The translations under genes and the position numbers were made by a program. This document shows positions 1 through 9,004 of a stretch of 64,000 bases of DNA, in pieces. Origin of the DNA: Seramator thermalis (GTDB lineage Bacteria > Bacteroidota > Bacteroidia > Bacteroidales > Dysgonomonadaceae); assembly GCF_004138125.1 (NCBI RefSeq), contig NZ_RXHS01000005.1, positions 1 through 64,000 of the forward strand, in the 5' to 3' direction. Positions within the stretch are counted from its first letter, which is position 1. The number at the start of each line of letters is the position of its first letter. The notes under the pieces are model-generated. The model did no database searches. It worked only from the letters and a program-made list of their open reading frames with translations, and was not told where the DNA came from.

Positions 1-96
1 ACCTTTATATTTATCGTTATGTTTCGATCATTTCAAAAAATTAAAAACAGAATAACCTCAAATCAAAATTTAGCCTTTGATTTAGCTGCTTAATCT

Positions 97-133
97 AAAA
101 AAGAAAGTGCCCTTTTGAGACACCCTCTTTTTT
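97..133. terminator. Hairpin terminator after the universal-stress gene
   Basis: Arms at 97-109 and 121-133 pair over 13 positions, two of them G-U pairs when read on the minus strand. A run of A lies on the left and a run of T on the right, so it could work in either direction. It directly follows the minus-strand stop at 139. Positions 1-96 hold nothing else I can support. Confidence 0.6.
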
Positions 134-138
134 CGTCG

Positions 139-1299
139 TCAATTCTTGAGCACAAGCAAAGGCGTTTTCGAATGGAAAATAACCCTTCGAGCCAATCCGG
201 GATTAAACATTCTGGCAAAAATATTTCTCCTCGAACTTGACATAGATATCATATCGATTTGATTTTCTTTCACAAAATTATCTATTGCAACCTCTAATCT
301 ATCATTGGCACTATCGAGTAGCTTATAATGAATCTCGAGAAGAGGATATTTTTCTTTAAGATAATTCTTCATCCCGGATAACTTTATTTCGTTCCACAGA
401 TCATCTTTCTTACTGATATGTAGAATATAAACTTCGATTTGTCGGTCTCCTATCAGTTTCATCAGTCGCTCGAATGCCACAAATTCGCGTTCTCTGAAAT
501 TGGTAAGAAATGCAATTTTGTTCATCTCACTCAGATGCTTATCCGGCGCATCATCCGGAATGGCAAAAATAGGAGTTCTGCAGCCTTCTATCACTTCTGC
601 AGTAACGCTTCCGATCAAATCCAAATCCCTTTCGCCACTGCCTCTTGTTCCCATCACAATAGCTGTGGGTTTGGCCTTGCGAGAATAATTGATAATTTCC
701 TCTTCGGGAAGACCTTCGACAAGAAGAGTTGAATAATGGATATCCGGCAACAATCCTGCTTGAATTTTATTTTGCAATGTTTTTGTCCATTCTTGCATTT
801 GGGCCTCCACTTTCTTATGGATGTTTTTGTACAATTCTTCGTCAGGAGCCTGAATAGCGAAAGTATCGCCAAAGGGAATAGCCATAGGATAGTAAGGTGA
901 AAAATATGCGTGCATCAATTTGATATGGCAGTGGAGATCGTTTGCCAGCCTAAATGCAAACTCACATGCTTTCATTGAGGGCGCAGAAAAATCAACCGGC
1001 ACAAGAATCTCTTTTGAAGTTTTATGATTATCTTCTTCGACTTTCTCTCCAGAAAATGTCTCATAATAAGATAAATCCACATCCTCAATGATGGCTAATG
1101 CTTTGGGTAGATCACTCGAATTGATTCTCACACGCACTTGCCCTGCCGGATTTGGCTGAATAATACTCACACTGTTCAGAACTGCAGGAATGCCCTCCGA
1201 TTCGAGTATCGATTTCAGAATCTGGGCCTTTCCGTAGGTGTGAATGGCTACCGTTACAAGTTCATCACCCGTTTTCTTGTTGTTTTCATTGTTTTTCAT
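139..1299 (-). CDS. DUF2007 domain fused to two universal stress (UspA) domains
   Basis: This is a cytoplasmic protein of 386 residues from the start I chose. Residues 13-75 resemble the small DUF2007 'signal transducing' domain (ILESEGIPAVL, then a PNPAGQVRVRI segment). Two universal-stress domains follow, at about 97-250 and 260-386. The first keeps the nucleotide-binding pattern as MGTRGSGERDL followed by GSVT; the second keeps only a degenerate version (SMSSSRR). Tandem Usp proteins of this kind are thought to bind ATP or AMP under stress or growth arrest, but the substrate cannot be read from sequence. The frame is open 18 codons further upstream to 1353, but that stretch contains a strong hairpin (1325-1362), so the ATG at 1297-1299 (MKNNENNKK) is preferred. 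The fusion to DUF2007 is the unusual part. Confidence 0.8.
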   Translation of the reverse strand: MKNNENNKKTGDELVTVAIHTYGKAQILKSILESEGIPAVLNSVSIIQPNPAGQVRVRINSSDLPKALAIIEDVDLSYYETFSGEKVEEDNHKTSKEILVPVDFSAPSMKACEFAFRLANDLHCHIKLMHAYFSPYYPMAIPFGDTFAIQAPDEELYKNIHKKVEAQMQEWTKTLQNKIQAGLLPDIHYSTLLVEGLPEEEIINYSRKAKPTAIVMGTRGSGERDLDLIGSVTAEVIEGCRTPIFAIPDDAPDKHLSEMNKIAFLTNFREREFVAFERLMKLIGDRQIEVYILHISKKDDLWNEIKLSGMKNYLKEKYPLLEIHYKLLDSANDRLEVAIDNFVKENQIDMISMSSSRRNIFARMFNPGLARRVIFHSKTPLLVLKN

Positions 1300-1324
1300 A
1301 ATGGGGTTATATTTAGAAATGACA

Positions 1325-1362
1325 AATCCAATATTCTTCTGATAATAGAACAATATTGGATT
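1325..1362. terminator. Strong hairpin between the small HTH gene and the Usp gene
   Basis: An 11-bp perfect inverted repeat (AATCCAATATT at 1325-1335, its complement at 1352-1362) has a further 4-bp inner stem (TTCT/AGAA). It lies between the stop of the minus-strand gene at 1385 and the start at 1299. No clear T tract follows, so it may be an attenuator, a processing site or an mRNA-stabilising stem rather than a simple terminator. Confidence 0.5.
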
Positions 1363-1384
1363 CGGAAAAGTTTAGTTGTATTTT

Positions 1385-1669
1385 CTACACACGATCTTTC
1401 TCTACAGGCGTTTCTGGATAATCCGAAAGGCCTAAAATTTCCAATGCCTTGTCAAAGATAGTTGTATCGTCCAATACTACTATTCCTCCATCGGGACCCG
1501 GTTCGATGTGAATACCCACACTTGAGCCGTATTTATAATTATGACCACCGAAATAATTACGCACTGTTTCGATATCAAGCTCTAACTCGTCTGCAATTTT
1601 GTGCATACTTCCGTCAGGCAATTTGTCCTTAAAAGATCGTAATTCATTAAATGTGAGAGTTTTCGCCAT
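1385..1669 (-). CDS. Small putative DNA-binding protein
   Basis: This is a soluble 94-residue protein with no signal peptide or membrane segment. Residues 20-45 (MHKIADELELDIETVRNYF) look like a short helix-turn-helix, and a glycine-rich segment, GPDGGIVVLDD, follows. I recognise it as the type of small conserved Bacteroidales protein annotated as 'DNA-binding', not as a characterised family. The start codon at 1669 gives MAKTLTFNELRSF. The gene is flanked by a 13-bp direct repeat (CGGAAAAGTTTAG at 1363-1375 and 1726-1738), one copy on each side, which could be an autoregulatory site. That role is inference only. Confidence 0.7.
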   Translation of the reverse strand: MAKTLTFNELRSFKDKLPDGSMHKIADELELDIETVRNYFGGHNYKYGSSVGIHIEPGPDGGIVVLDDTTIFDKALEILGLSDYPETPVEKDRV

Positions 1670-1717
1670 GGCTCTTTAATTTTTTATGATTAATAATAAT
1701 TATTTTTTATCACGCTT

Positions 1718-1737
1718 TAAACTTACGGAAAAGTTTA
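1718..1737. repeat. Inverted repeat and 13-bp motif upstream of the small HTH gene
   Basis: TAAACTT (1718-1724) and AAGTTTA (1731-1737) form a 7-bp inverted repeat with a 6-base loop. The right half is part of the 13-mer CGGAAAAGTTTAG that recurs at 1363-1375 beyond the other end of the gene. It lies 49 bp upstream of the start at 1669 and downstream of the PAP2 gene, so it may be an operator or a weak terminator. Confidence 0.35.
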
Positions 1738-1782
1738 GATATAAGCAATTATTTAATGAAAAAAATTCAAAAGAATAATTTG

Positions 1783-2475
1783 TTATCGGTATAAAAACGG
1801 ACTAAGAGCAACAATCAATAAAATATAGCACGGAATGCAAATAGAAATTATTTTTGCACTTTGTTCATTATAAACGGATTGTAATGGCTTGGATAACTCA
1901 ACATGAAAACATTTGAGACGAACCCATTTATATAATTCGAAAAACAAAAATGCGATCAAAACTCCCACAAGTGCACCAAAAAAGATATCCGAAATGAAAT
2001 GCACGCCCAAATAAATACGAGAATAGCTGTTGATGGAAGCCCAGAGGATGGAGGTAATCGTAACCCATTTATTGCGAAATAGCAACGAAATAAAGGTAGC
2101 AATTCCAAAACTTGTACAAGCATGTCCCGAAACAAACCCATACATTCCCCCGCGATAATTGCGAACTATATCGATATATTGTTCAAAACCGGGATAATGT
2201 GTAGGCCTGAAGCGATGAAAAAGCGGCTTGAATATAGAGGAAGAAACAAAATCAGATATGCCAAAAACCAATAGAAAAAGAACGAGCGTTAGAATCGCTT
2301 CCTTATAGGGTGTTTTGTAGAACATCATGAATATCAGAAACAAAAAAAGAGGCAACCATACAATAGGTCTAGTATATGTCCACATGAGGTTATCCAAGAA
2401 GGGAGAATCGCTTCCGTTGAGCGCAAAAAAAAGATCTCGCTCGAGAGGTAGAAATCGATCTATAAGTTCATTCAT
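1783..2475 (-). CDS. PAP2-family membrane phosphatase
   Basis: This is an inner-membrane protein of 230 residues with about six hydrophobic segments. All three motifs of the PAP2/acid-phosphatase superfamily are present: K-x6-RP (KPLFHRFRPTH), SGH (SGHACTSF), and SR-x5-H-x3-D (SRIYLGVHFISD). The catalytic histidines lie on the periplasmic side in this family. Likely substrates are a lipid phosphate, such as undecaprenyl diphosphate, phosphatidylglycerol phosphate or lipid A phosphate, but which one cannot be told. The gene begins 6 bp after the stop of batE and probably shares its transcript, although that is not proof of a common function. Confidence 0.85.
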   Translation of the reverse strand: MNELIDRFLPLERDLFFALNGSDSPFLDNLMWTYTRPIVWLPLFLFLIFMMFYKTPYKEAILTLVLFLLVFGISDFVSSSIFKPLFHRFRPTHYPGFEQYIDIVRNYRGGMYGFVSGHACTSFGIATFISLLFRNKWVTITSILWASINSYSRIYLGVHFISDIFFGALVGVLIAFLFFELYKWVRLKCFHVELSKPLQSVYNEQSAKIISICIPCYILLIVALSPFLYR

Positions 2476-2481
2476 ATTATT

Positions 2482-3267
2482 TCATATTATTTCTACAAGT
2501 TCCTTTGGAATCCAGCCGACACTCCCATTTGCAATTTGAATTTCATACCAGTTGGCGTCTGTTCCTTTTATCTTAACTTTGGTTCCTGCATGGAGTTGAA
2601 AGATTTCCTTACTATTGATATCGGGCGATGTCTTGATAGAAGCGGCTGCCGACATCACAATGCCTGTTTCGCGATGAAGACGTAAATTTTTTTGATTGAA
2701 AGCAAAAATATTGGCAACGATAGTAAGAAGCAGAGCAAATAAACCGACATAAAAAGAAGTTTTTTTGAGCCATAACATTCTCGAGAACAGATACCCGGCT
2801 AAACAAAGCAGAAAAACGAAAAAGGATACGATAGCAAATTTGCTCCACTGATTTGAATTGAAAATATTTTGAACAGAACGAACCCAATTCGAAAGAAAAA
2901 ACGTTCCGGAGGCATCTATTTTGTCCTCAATGCGCATACGGGCAAATTGTAAATTATGACGAATATCTCCATCTCCCGGATCCAGTAGAAGTGCTCGTTC
3001 GTAATTGAGTATAGCTTGCGCTATCTGCCCATCACGAAAATAAGCATTACCCAGATTATAATAAATTTCGGGCGATTCCTTTCCTTCGGAAAGATGTTGC
3101 GCAACTACTCCTTCGTACAATTCTATGCTTTTTTTGAAATTACCGGCACGATAGGCTTCTTCCGCAGCTTCAGCACCCGTTTTACTTTGAGCCGAAACCG
3201 AAACGAAGAAAAAAAGAAAAGAAGACAAAAGAATGGTAAAAGCCGTATGTATAGACTTCGTTTTCAT
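2482..3267 (-). CDS. batE: BatE: TPR and SH3 domain membrane protein
   Basis: This 261-residue protein has a signal sequence (residues 1-27), two to three tetratricopeptide repeats (about 30-110, including YYNLGNAYFRDGQIAQA), two membrane segments (about 145-165 and 170-192) and a C-terminal bacterial SH3 domain (about 205-261, ending near SVGWIPKELVEII). It is the last gene of the Bat operon. Bat proteins are linked to oxygen tolerance in Bacteroides and resemble a MoxR/VWA chaperone-like membrane complex; their precise action is unknown. The gene follows batD with a 4-bp gap and precedes the PAP2 gene. Confidence 0.85.
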   Translation of the reverse strand: MKTKSIHTAFTILLSSFLFFFVSVSAQSKTGAEAAEEAYRAGNFKKSIELYEGVVAQHLSEGKESPEIYYNLGNAYFRDGQIAQAILNYERALLLDPGDGDIRHNLQFARMRIEDKIDASGTFFLSNWVRSVQNIFNSNQWSKFAIVSFFVFLLCLAGYLFSRMLWLKKTSFYVGLFALLLTIVANIFAFNQKNLRLHRETGIVMSAAASIKTSPDINSKEIFQLHAGTKVKIKGTDANWYEIQIANGSVGWIPKELVEII

Positions 3268-3271
3268 AAAC

Positions 3272-5113
3272 TTATTTTTTACCGTTTGTTTTTAATTGAT
3301 TTTCCATTTTTCCAATTGCCTCAATCGTCTTGTCATACAACTGATCCATTGCGTGATCGGCTTCTGCAGGAGCGTAACGTGCAAACTCGCAGGCATCGAG
3401 TATCTGCATGAAGGTAGTAATAAGCGATTCTTCAACTCCCTGTTTGGACAATTCTGCCCCAACATTTTCTCTCGACAGTTGAGCCAGAGGAATAGACAAT
3501 TTGTCGCTAAAATATCCCCATAAGGCTCTTAAAACTTCATCGTAAAACTCTTCTTTACGGTGCTCTTTCAAAAACTTATCGGCCATTTTCAGTCTCTTTG
3601 CGGCTACTTTGTTGGCCTGCCGGTTGCGCATCAAGGCAACGTTGGCATTTTGCTCGGCCTGCTTTCGATAAACTACATAAAGGCTGATAAACAATGCGAG
3701 CGGGATTATATACCAAAGCCAATAAACGAAAGAGCCGACAAAAAACTCGTTTTTGGAATAAAATGTTGGCTGACCAATTTTAAGAAATCGAATATCGTCT
3801 TCAACTTTCACATTTTGCTGATTAATGTAACTGCTGGCATTGGCCTTGGATGGATCACCTTTGGCAACTTCGATGGAATATTCGGGCGATTTCAGAATTT
3901 TATAGGCTCGAGTTGACAAGTCAAAATAAGAAAATTCAATCGCAGGAATTGTATATTTGCCTTCATAACGAGGTATAACGAGATATTGTATTTTTTTCGT
4001 TCCCGAAAGACCATTAGAAGTTATTTGTACTTTATTGTCAACTGTTGGATCGTAAACTTCGAAATTGGAAGGAAATTCGATTTTCGGATTCTGAATCAGT
4101 TTTAAATTTCCGGTTCCTCTTATTTCCAACGTGAGCGTAATCGGTTCATTGGCCCTGGTTTGTTGGGTACTGATGGTCGGGTGGAAAGTGAATTGACCTA
4201 CTGCACCCGTGAAGCTTTCGGGTTTATCGGCGGGAAGCGGTTTGACATCGATCGTAACCGGATTGGTAACGAGAGCTTTTTTTACATCAACCATTACTTC
4301 CTGTGAGCCGAAAAAACTTTCGATCCTTCGACCTGAAGGAACTGAAAAAACCATCTCGATGCGTCCGCTCGGAATCGTAATTTTGCCGGATCTTTGAGGG
4401 AAGAGAAGCGTTTTACGCAGATCGGCCGTATAGTAATTGCGTCCGTTGAAATTTTCGATCTGCATTTGCTGATTTGCCGGTAAATCTACTTCTTCAACCA
4501 TAAATCCATCGAATTCCGGAAACTGAATTTTTCCCAAATCCGTAACGTTGTACGTGGTATAAAGTCTGAAAGTAACGGTGAATCCTTCCTGTTCGTAAAT
4601 GTTATTTTTCGAAACAATGGCTCGAATAAAAGCATCGTTGGAACTCAACGTTGCCGAACCTCCTCGAGTGGATGGATTTCCGCCTCCCGACTGTCCTTTA
4701 GGAATGTTTTCTTCACTAATTACCTTAATTTGTACTGGATTAGAAGTGTAGGTAGCTCCATCTACCTTGACGGAAGCAGGACCAATGGTATAAGTGCCTT
4801 CCTTGTCCGCCACCAGAATATAGGTATAGGATACAGAGCTTTCGGAAGTTGTTTTTCCGTTTATGGTTTGCTGACTGTAACTGGTAGAAACGGATGGTCC
4901 GAAAAGAATTTCGAACCCATTCATGTTCGATGGCAATCTCAAGTCTTTGCCCTCTTTGTTGAGCGTATAAGTTAATCTGAATTGCTGACCTTTGACCACC
5001 GTAGCTGGTGCTGAGGCCCGAAACGTAACCTGAGCGTGCGCCGTAAAAGCAAAAACAACCAACGAAACGATGAGTATGTTTTTGAATTGTAACATATTTC
5101 TGATTTCTTTCAT
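3272..5113 (-). CDS. batD: BatD oxygen-tolerance protein
   Basis: This 613-residue protein has an N-terminal signal peptide. A long periplasmic region of repeated beta-sandwich (BatD) domains covers about residues 30-450. One membrane helix near 460-485 (WYIIPLALFISLYVVY) is followed by a cytoplasmic helical tail of about 120 residues. BatD is the scaffold-like member of the Bat operon. The ATG at 5111-5113 gives MKEIRNMLQFKN; a second ATG at residue 7 would give a more typical signal peptide, MLQFKNILIV. It lies 6 bp downstream of batC and 4 bp upstream of batE, so translation is probably coupled. Confidence 0.9.
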   Translation of the reverse strand: MKEIRNMLQFKNILIVSLVVFAFTAHAQVTFRASAPATVVKGQQFRLTYTLNKEGKDLRLPSNMNGFEILFGPSVSTSYSQQTINGKTTSESSVSYTYILVADKEGTYTIGPASVKVDGATYTSNPVQIKVISEENIPKGQSGGGNPSTRGGSATLSSNDAFIRAIVSKNNIYEQEGFTVTFRLYTTYNVTDLGKIQFPEFDGFMVEEVDLPANQQMQIENFNGRNYYTADLRKTLLFPQRSGKITIPSGRIEMVFSVPSGRRIESFFGSQEVMVDVKKALVTNPVTIDVKPLPADKPESFTGAVGQFTFHPTISTQQTRANEPITLTLEIRGTGNLKLIQNPKIEFPSNFEVYDPTVDNKVQITSNGLSGTKKIQYLVIPRYEGKYTIPAIEFSYFDLSTRAYKILKSPEYSIEVAKGDPSKANASSYINQQNVKVEDDIRFLKIGQPTFYSKNEFFVGSFVYWLWYIIPLALFISLYVVYRKQAEQNANVALMRNRQANKVAAKRLKMADKFLKEHRKEEFYDEVLRALWGYFSDKLSIPLAQLSRENVGAELSKQGVEESLITTFMQILDACEFARYAPAEADHAMDQLYDKTIEAIGKMENQLKTNGKK

Positions 5114-5119
5114 AAAGCT

Positions 5120-5833
5120 CTACCAATCTTTGTTTTGTCTTCTATTTTCTTCGGCTTTCTGTTGACGCTCCTGAGCTTTTATTTGCTGCACTTTTTGTTG
5201 AGTTTCTTTTTCGTCCTGTTCTATAGCTTGCAAAATTTGCCGCGCATTACTTTGCGACATTTGCTCGGGCTCGTTGGGTTGCTCGGGTTTCTGATTTTTG
5301 TTTTGTTGATCCTGCGGCTGTTGTTGCTGTTCGTTTTGCTGTTGCTGCTGATTTTTATCTTGATTATTTTGATTTTCTGATTGTTGCTGATCTTGCATAA
5401 TTTTTTGGGCAACCGCCAAATTGTATCGCGTCTCCTCATCATCAGGATTCAATCGTAGAGCATTTTTGTATGCTTCAATAGATTTTTCGATTTCTTTTTT
5501 TTGCAACAATGCGTTACCGATATTATGCCATGCAGCCGACATCTTGGCAGGATCATCCTTTTCTATAGACAGATAATGATTCATCTGCTCGATAGATTTG
5601 TTCCACTGTTTTTGTCGATAAAAAGCATTCCCCAAATTGAAATTAGCTTCCATCGATTTTGGATTTTCTTCGATTGCATCCTGATAGAATTTGGACGCTT
5701 CGGTGTATTTTTGCTCCTGGAAAGCTTTGTTGCCTTGTCGGATATTTTTGCGCACATTTTTCTGTGCGGATAACGAAAAGGTAATCATCAACATCGATAC
5801 CACCAGCACATATTTTGAAATAACGGTTTTCAT
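5120..5833 (-). CDS. batC: BatC: TPR protein with a glutamine-rich tail
   Basis: This 237-residue exported protein has a signal peptide (residues 1-23), three TPR units (about 30-135, including EANFNLGNAFYRQKQWNKS), and a low-complexity tail rich in Q, N, E and K (about 140-237). The tail is visible in the DNA as TTG/CTG-rich sequence at about 5260-5400. TPRs suggest protein-protein contacts with the VWA proteins BatA and BatB. The start codon overlaps the end of batB by 4 bp, as expected for an operon with coupled translation. Confidence 0.85.
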   Translation of the reverse strand: MKTVISKYVLVVSMLMITFSLSAQKNVRKNIRQGNKAFQEQKYTEASKFYQDAIEENPKSMEANFNLGNAFYRQKQWNKSIEQMNHYLSIEKDDPAKMSAAWHNIGNALLQKKEIEKSIEAYKNALRLNPDDEETRYNLAVAQKIMQDQQQSENQNNQDKNQQQQQNEQQQQPQDQQNKNQKPEQPNEPEQMSQSNARQILQAIEQDEKETQQKVQQIKAQERQQKAEENRRQNKDW

Positions 5834-6852
5834 TTGAAAAGTTGAATGTTTTTGAATAACGGATTTTTTTTGTCGTATATCAAAATCTCGAAGATCAAGA
5901 GAATCAAAATCATCCAGGCAAAAATCGGAAATTTTTCGTCGTACTCCGAGTACGATAGCGTTTGCGAATCTTTGGTTTGAAGTTTATCCAGTTCCGATTG
6001 CAATATACGCAGCGCCGTATTGGAATTGTCCACTTGCACATACAAACCCTTGCCTGCGGCTGCGATATCTTTACATATCTGCTCGTTAAGTTTCGATAAA
6101 ACGATATTTCCCTGCATATCGGTTTTAAAATCGCTACTATTTTCATCAAGTGGAACGGGTGAACCCTGTGGCGAACCTATTCCAAGAATATTTATCATGA
6201 TTCCCTTATCTGCAGCTTGTTTGGCTGCTTCTATCGCGTTACCTTCATGATCTTCACCGTCGGTGATGAGGATCATTGCTTTGTCAACATCTTTTTCACT
6301 CGAAAAAGAATTCACCCCCAAATTGATAGCGTCCGCAATCGCCGTTCCCTGTACAGGAACAAGGCTCGGATCAATGGTACTCAGAAACAATTTGGCCGAT
6401 TGCGTATCGGAAGTCATGGGCATTTGCACAAAAGCCTCTCCCGCAAAAACTATGAGTGCCACCTGATCATCCTTGCGTTCATCGATAATGCGGCTCAAAA
6501 GTTGTTTGGCTCGCGACAAACGATCAGGTGATACATCGCGAGCAAGCATCGAGTTCGAAACATCTATGGCGATGACCAATTCAATGCCTTTCTTATTTAC
6601 TGTTTCTACTTTCGTACCAAACTGTGGTCGCGCAAGCATAAAAATGCCCAGAGTAAATACCAAAAAAATAATCCAAAATTTCAGATACGACCGTTTTAGG
6701 GAAAGTTCCGGCATCATTTGTTTCAGCAACGACAATGTTCCCAGCTTCTTCACATCGTTGCGTTTACGAATGTTCATCCATACATAAAATGCAACCAAAA
6801 TGGGAAGCGCTATCAACAAATAAAGAAATTCAGGACTACCAAATCGAAACAT
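5830..6852 (-). CDS. batB: BatB: membrane-anchored von Willebrand factor A protein
   Basis: This 340-residue protein has two N-terminal membrane helices (about 8-27 and 58-78), a VWA domain (about 90-290) and a C-terminal membrane helix (about 310-330). The metal-binding MIDAS motif is intact as DVSNSM, with the later threonine and aspartate in ILITDGEDHEG. BatA and BatB are paralogues in the same operon and are thought to form a metal-dependent adhesion pair. It overlaps batC by 4 bp. Confidence 0.9.
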   Translation of the reverse strand: MFRFGSPEFLYLLIALPILVAFYVWMNIRKRNDVKKLGTLSLLKQMMPELSLKRSYLKFWIIFLVFTLGIFMLARPQFGTKVETVNKKGIELVIAIDVSNSMLARDVSPDRLSRAKQLLSRIIDERKDDQVALIVFAGEAFVQMPMTSDTQSAKLFLSTIDPSLVPVQGTAIADAINLGVNSFSSEKDVDKAMILITDGEDHEGNAIEAAKQAADKGIMINILGIGSPQGSPVPLDENSSDFKTDMQGNIVLSKLNEQICKDIAAAGKGLYVQVDNSNTALRILQSELDKLQTKDSQTLSYSEYDEKFPIFAWMILILLIFEILIYDKKNPLFKNIQLFK

Positions 6853-6918
6853 ATTTTATTTGATGGCTATGCCGCTAATTTATTGTGAAATTAATTTTAT
6901 TCTCTCAAAATTCAATAC

Positions 6919-7902
6919 TCAAGGAATGGTTCGAAGCCACGTTCTACGCAAAATCAATTCTATCAAAATAAGTGCTAATGCCGCCAGAGCAAAAGGAAGA
7001 AACAATTCTTGCTTTCGTGTAACATTCTGAACACTAATCAGGTATTTTTCCATCTGATCTATTTCGCGATAAACTTCACGAAGTCCTTCCGTATCCACAG
7101 CACGGAAATATTGACCACCGGTAAGCGATGCAATTTCGGTCAAGGTTTTTTCGTCGATATCTACCGGCATATTCTGGATACGCATTCCAAAAGGCGTCTG
7201 CACGGGCGTAGGTGCCATTCCTTTGGTTCCAACTCCGATTGTATAAACACGAATGCCGTACGATTTGGCCAAATCGGCAGCGGTAAGCGGTGCAATCTGA
7301 CCCCGATTGTTGGTTCCATCCGTGAGGAGAATCACAACTTTCGATTTCGAAGGACTGTCTTTGAGGCGATTAACACTATTCGCCAATCCAAGCCCGATGG
7401 CCGTACCGTCCTCGATCATACCGAAATTCACATCTTTCAATAAATTAAGCAATACTTTATGATCGGTGGTGAGGGGACATTGGGTGAAGCTTTCTCCGGC
7501 GAAAATCACCAGCCCTATCTTATCATTTTTGCGATCTGTGACAAATTCCGAAGCTACTTTTTTTGCGGCTTCTATCCGATTGGGTTGCAAATCCTGTGCA
7601 AGCATCGATCCCGAAACGTCTAAAGCCAAAACAATATCAATACCTTGCGATTCGGTTTCTTCCCAACTATTAACCGCCTGAGGCCTTGCTATCACGATGA
7701 TGATAAGTGCTATGGAGATCACGCGCAAAACGAAAGGGAAATGGCGCATATAAACCCTCATATTTGGCTTAACTTTTTTGAAAGCTTGAGTCGAAGCCAA
7801 CTTGAAAGAAGCCTGCATCTTCGACAGTTTGACAACATACCAGGCGATAAGCGGGATCAGCAACAACAGTAAATACAAATATTCAGGGTTTGCAAATTGC
7901 AT
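6919..7902 (-). CDS. batA: BatA: membrane-anchored von Willebrand factor A protein
   Basis: This 327-residue paralogue of BatB has the same layout: N-terminal hydrophobic segments, a VWA domain (about 85-285) and a C-terminal membrane helix (about 303-322). The MIDAS motif is DVSGSM, with LLTDGTNNRG further on. A 66-bp gap separates it from batB, the largest inside this operon; it contains no obvious promoter box. Confidence 0.9.
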   Translation of the reverse strand: MQFANPEYLYLLLLLIPLIAWYVVKLSKMQASFKLASTQAFKKVKPNMRVYMRHFPFVLRVISIALIIIVIARPQAVNSWEETESQGIDIVLALDVSGSMLAQDLQPNRIEAAKKVASEFVTDRKNDKIGLVIFAGESFTQCPLTTDHKVLLNLLKDVNFGMIEDGTAIGLGLANSVNRLKDSPSKSKVVILLTDGTNNRGQIAPLTAADLAKSYGIRVYTIGVGTKGMAPTPVQTPFGMRIQNMPVDIDEKTLTEIASLTGGQYFRAVDTEGLREVYREIDQMEKYLISVQNVTRKQELFLPFALAALALILIELILRRTWLRTIP

Positions 7903-7942
7903 ATATTTCTTCGAATAAAAACTTCAACATCAATTTAATTAT

Positions 7943-8992
7943 CTATCCATTATCAGAATCACCCTCTCCCCTATCCTTTTTCGATTCCGATTTATCGGGC
8001 AGCGGATCAGGTTCACGTGTTTGATTCACAAAAAGGTAAGCGTTCATTATGCTCAAATCGTTCTCATCTGGATATGGTTTGTATTTGGCAAATTTCACCA
8101 AGTCGGCAACCGAGAGTATTTGCTTCAAATTCTCATAAACCGAATCGGCATCACTTAACTTTCGAATTTCGTTTAAAATTTCGCCTGAAGTCATTTCCAG
8201 CGCATTTATTCCGTACCTTTCTGCGAGATATATTCGCAAAATGTCCGCAATTTTTGTGTAAAATTCCTTTTCGCGCCCTTCTTGCCGTCCAAGTTTATCG
8301 GCCTTAAGCTTATCAAGAGCCTGTATGGCACGTACGTGGGCAGGAAGCACTTGGGGCGGAGTAAAGAAATATCCTTTGCGTTTCTTCTTTAATACGAAAT
8401 ATATCAAGGCAAGCACAATTGCAGCCAACAGACCAACGCCCAAAATCATCCAAAGAATCCACAGATAATCTGTCCAAACAAAAGGTGGTTTCTGTATTGG
8501 CTTGATATCGTTCAATTGCAATTGATTAAAGTCGATCGAATCGGTTTCTTTGTTTTTGAGTTTTTCCAAATATGTTCTTGTGGAGTCTTTAAGCACAGGT
8601 GAAGTTACTTTCAACCCGAATGAGTTGGAAAAAATGGTATCGGTGCCATCGAAAACAGGCATCCGAGGAATATTATAAAGAGTCGAATCGAAGGAAGTAA
8701 CGACATATTTGAAATTAAGTGTCATTACATTGTTTTCGATTGTGGTATCGGGTTTGAGCATCGCGAGCACTTCAACACCCGGAACGATTTCTTTTTCGTA
8801 AACAGGAATTTGGATGTTTTTGCCTTTCGGAGTAATAACCTGCAGGTTGATGAGCGCCTGCTGACCGATCATGATTTCGGAAGGCTGAATCGTGGCCCGC
8901 ACCGAAGCCCTTTGCGCCGAAAGAATCGTAGGTGCAATAAATAACGCGACAGATCCTATCCAAAAAAATATTTTATGCAGTGACTTATTCAC
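7943..8992 (-). CDS. BatD-like membrane protein of the Bat operon
   Basis: This 349-residue protein has a signal peptide (1-26), a periplasmic beta-rich domain similar to the first BatD repeat (about 28-160), one membrane helix (about 180-202, LWILWMILGVGLLAAIVLAL) and a cytoplasmic helical domain (about 215-325). The last part resembles the DUF4381-type C-terminus found beside MoxR and DUF58 genes. The tail is very charged. It sits between the DUF58 gene and batA, the usual place for this conserved but uncharacterised member of the cluster. Confidence 0.75.
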   Translation of the reverse strand: MNKSLHKIFFWIGSVALFIAPTILSAQRASVRATIQPSEIMIGQQALINLQVITPKGKNIQIPVYEKEIVPGVEVLAMLKPDTTIENNVMTLNFKYVVTSFDSTLYNIPRMPVFDGTDTIFSNSFGLKVTSPVLKDSTRTYLEKLKNKETDSIDFNQLQLNDIKPIQKPPFVWTDYLWILWMILGVGLLAAIVLALIYFVLKKKRKGYFFTPPQVLPAHVRAIQALDKLKADKLGRQEGREKEFYTKIADILRIYLAERYGINALEMTSGEILNEIRKLSDADSVYENLKQILSVADLVKFAKYKPYPDENDLSIMNAYLFVNQTREPDPLPDKSESKKDRGEGDSDNG

Positions 8993-9004
8993 GTGTAAAC
9001 TTCA

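Noticed and set aside
5260-5400. TTG/CTG-rich repeat region as a DNA repeat element
   Set aside because: It encodes the glutamine-rich tail of BatC and is explained by coding.
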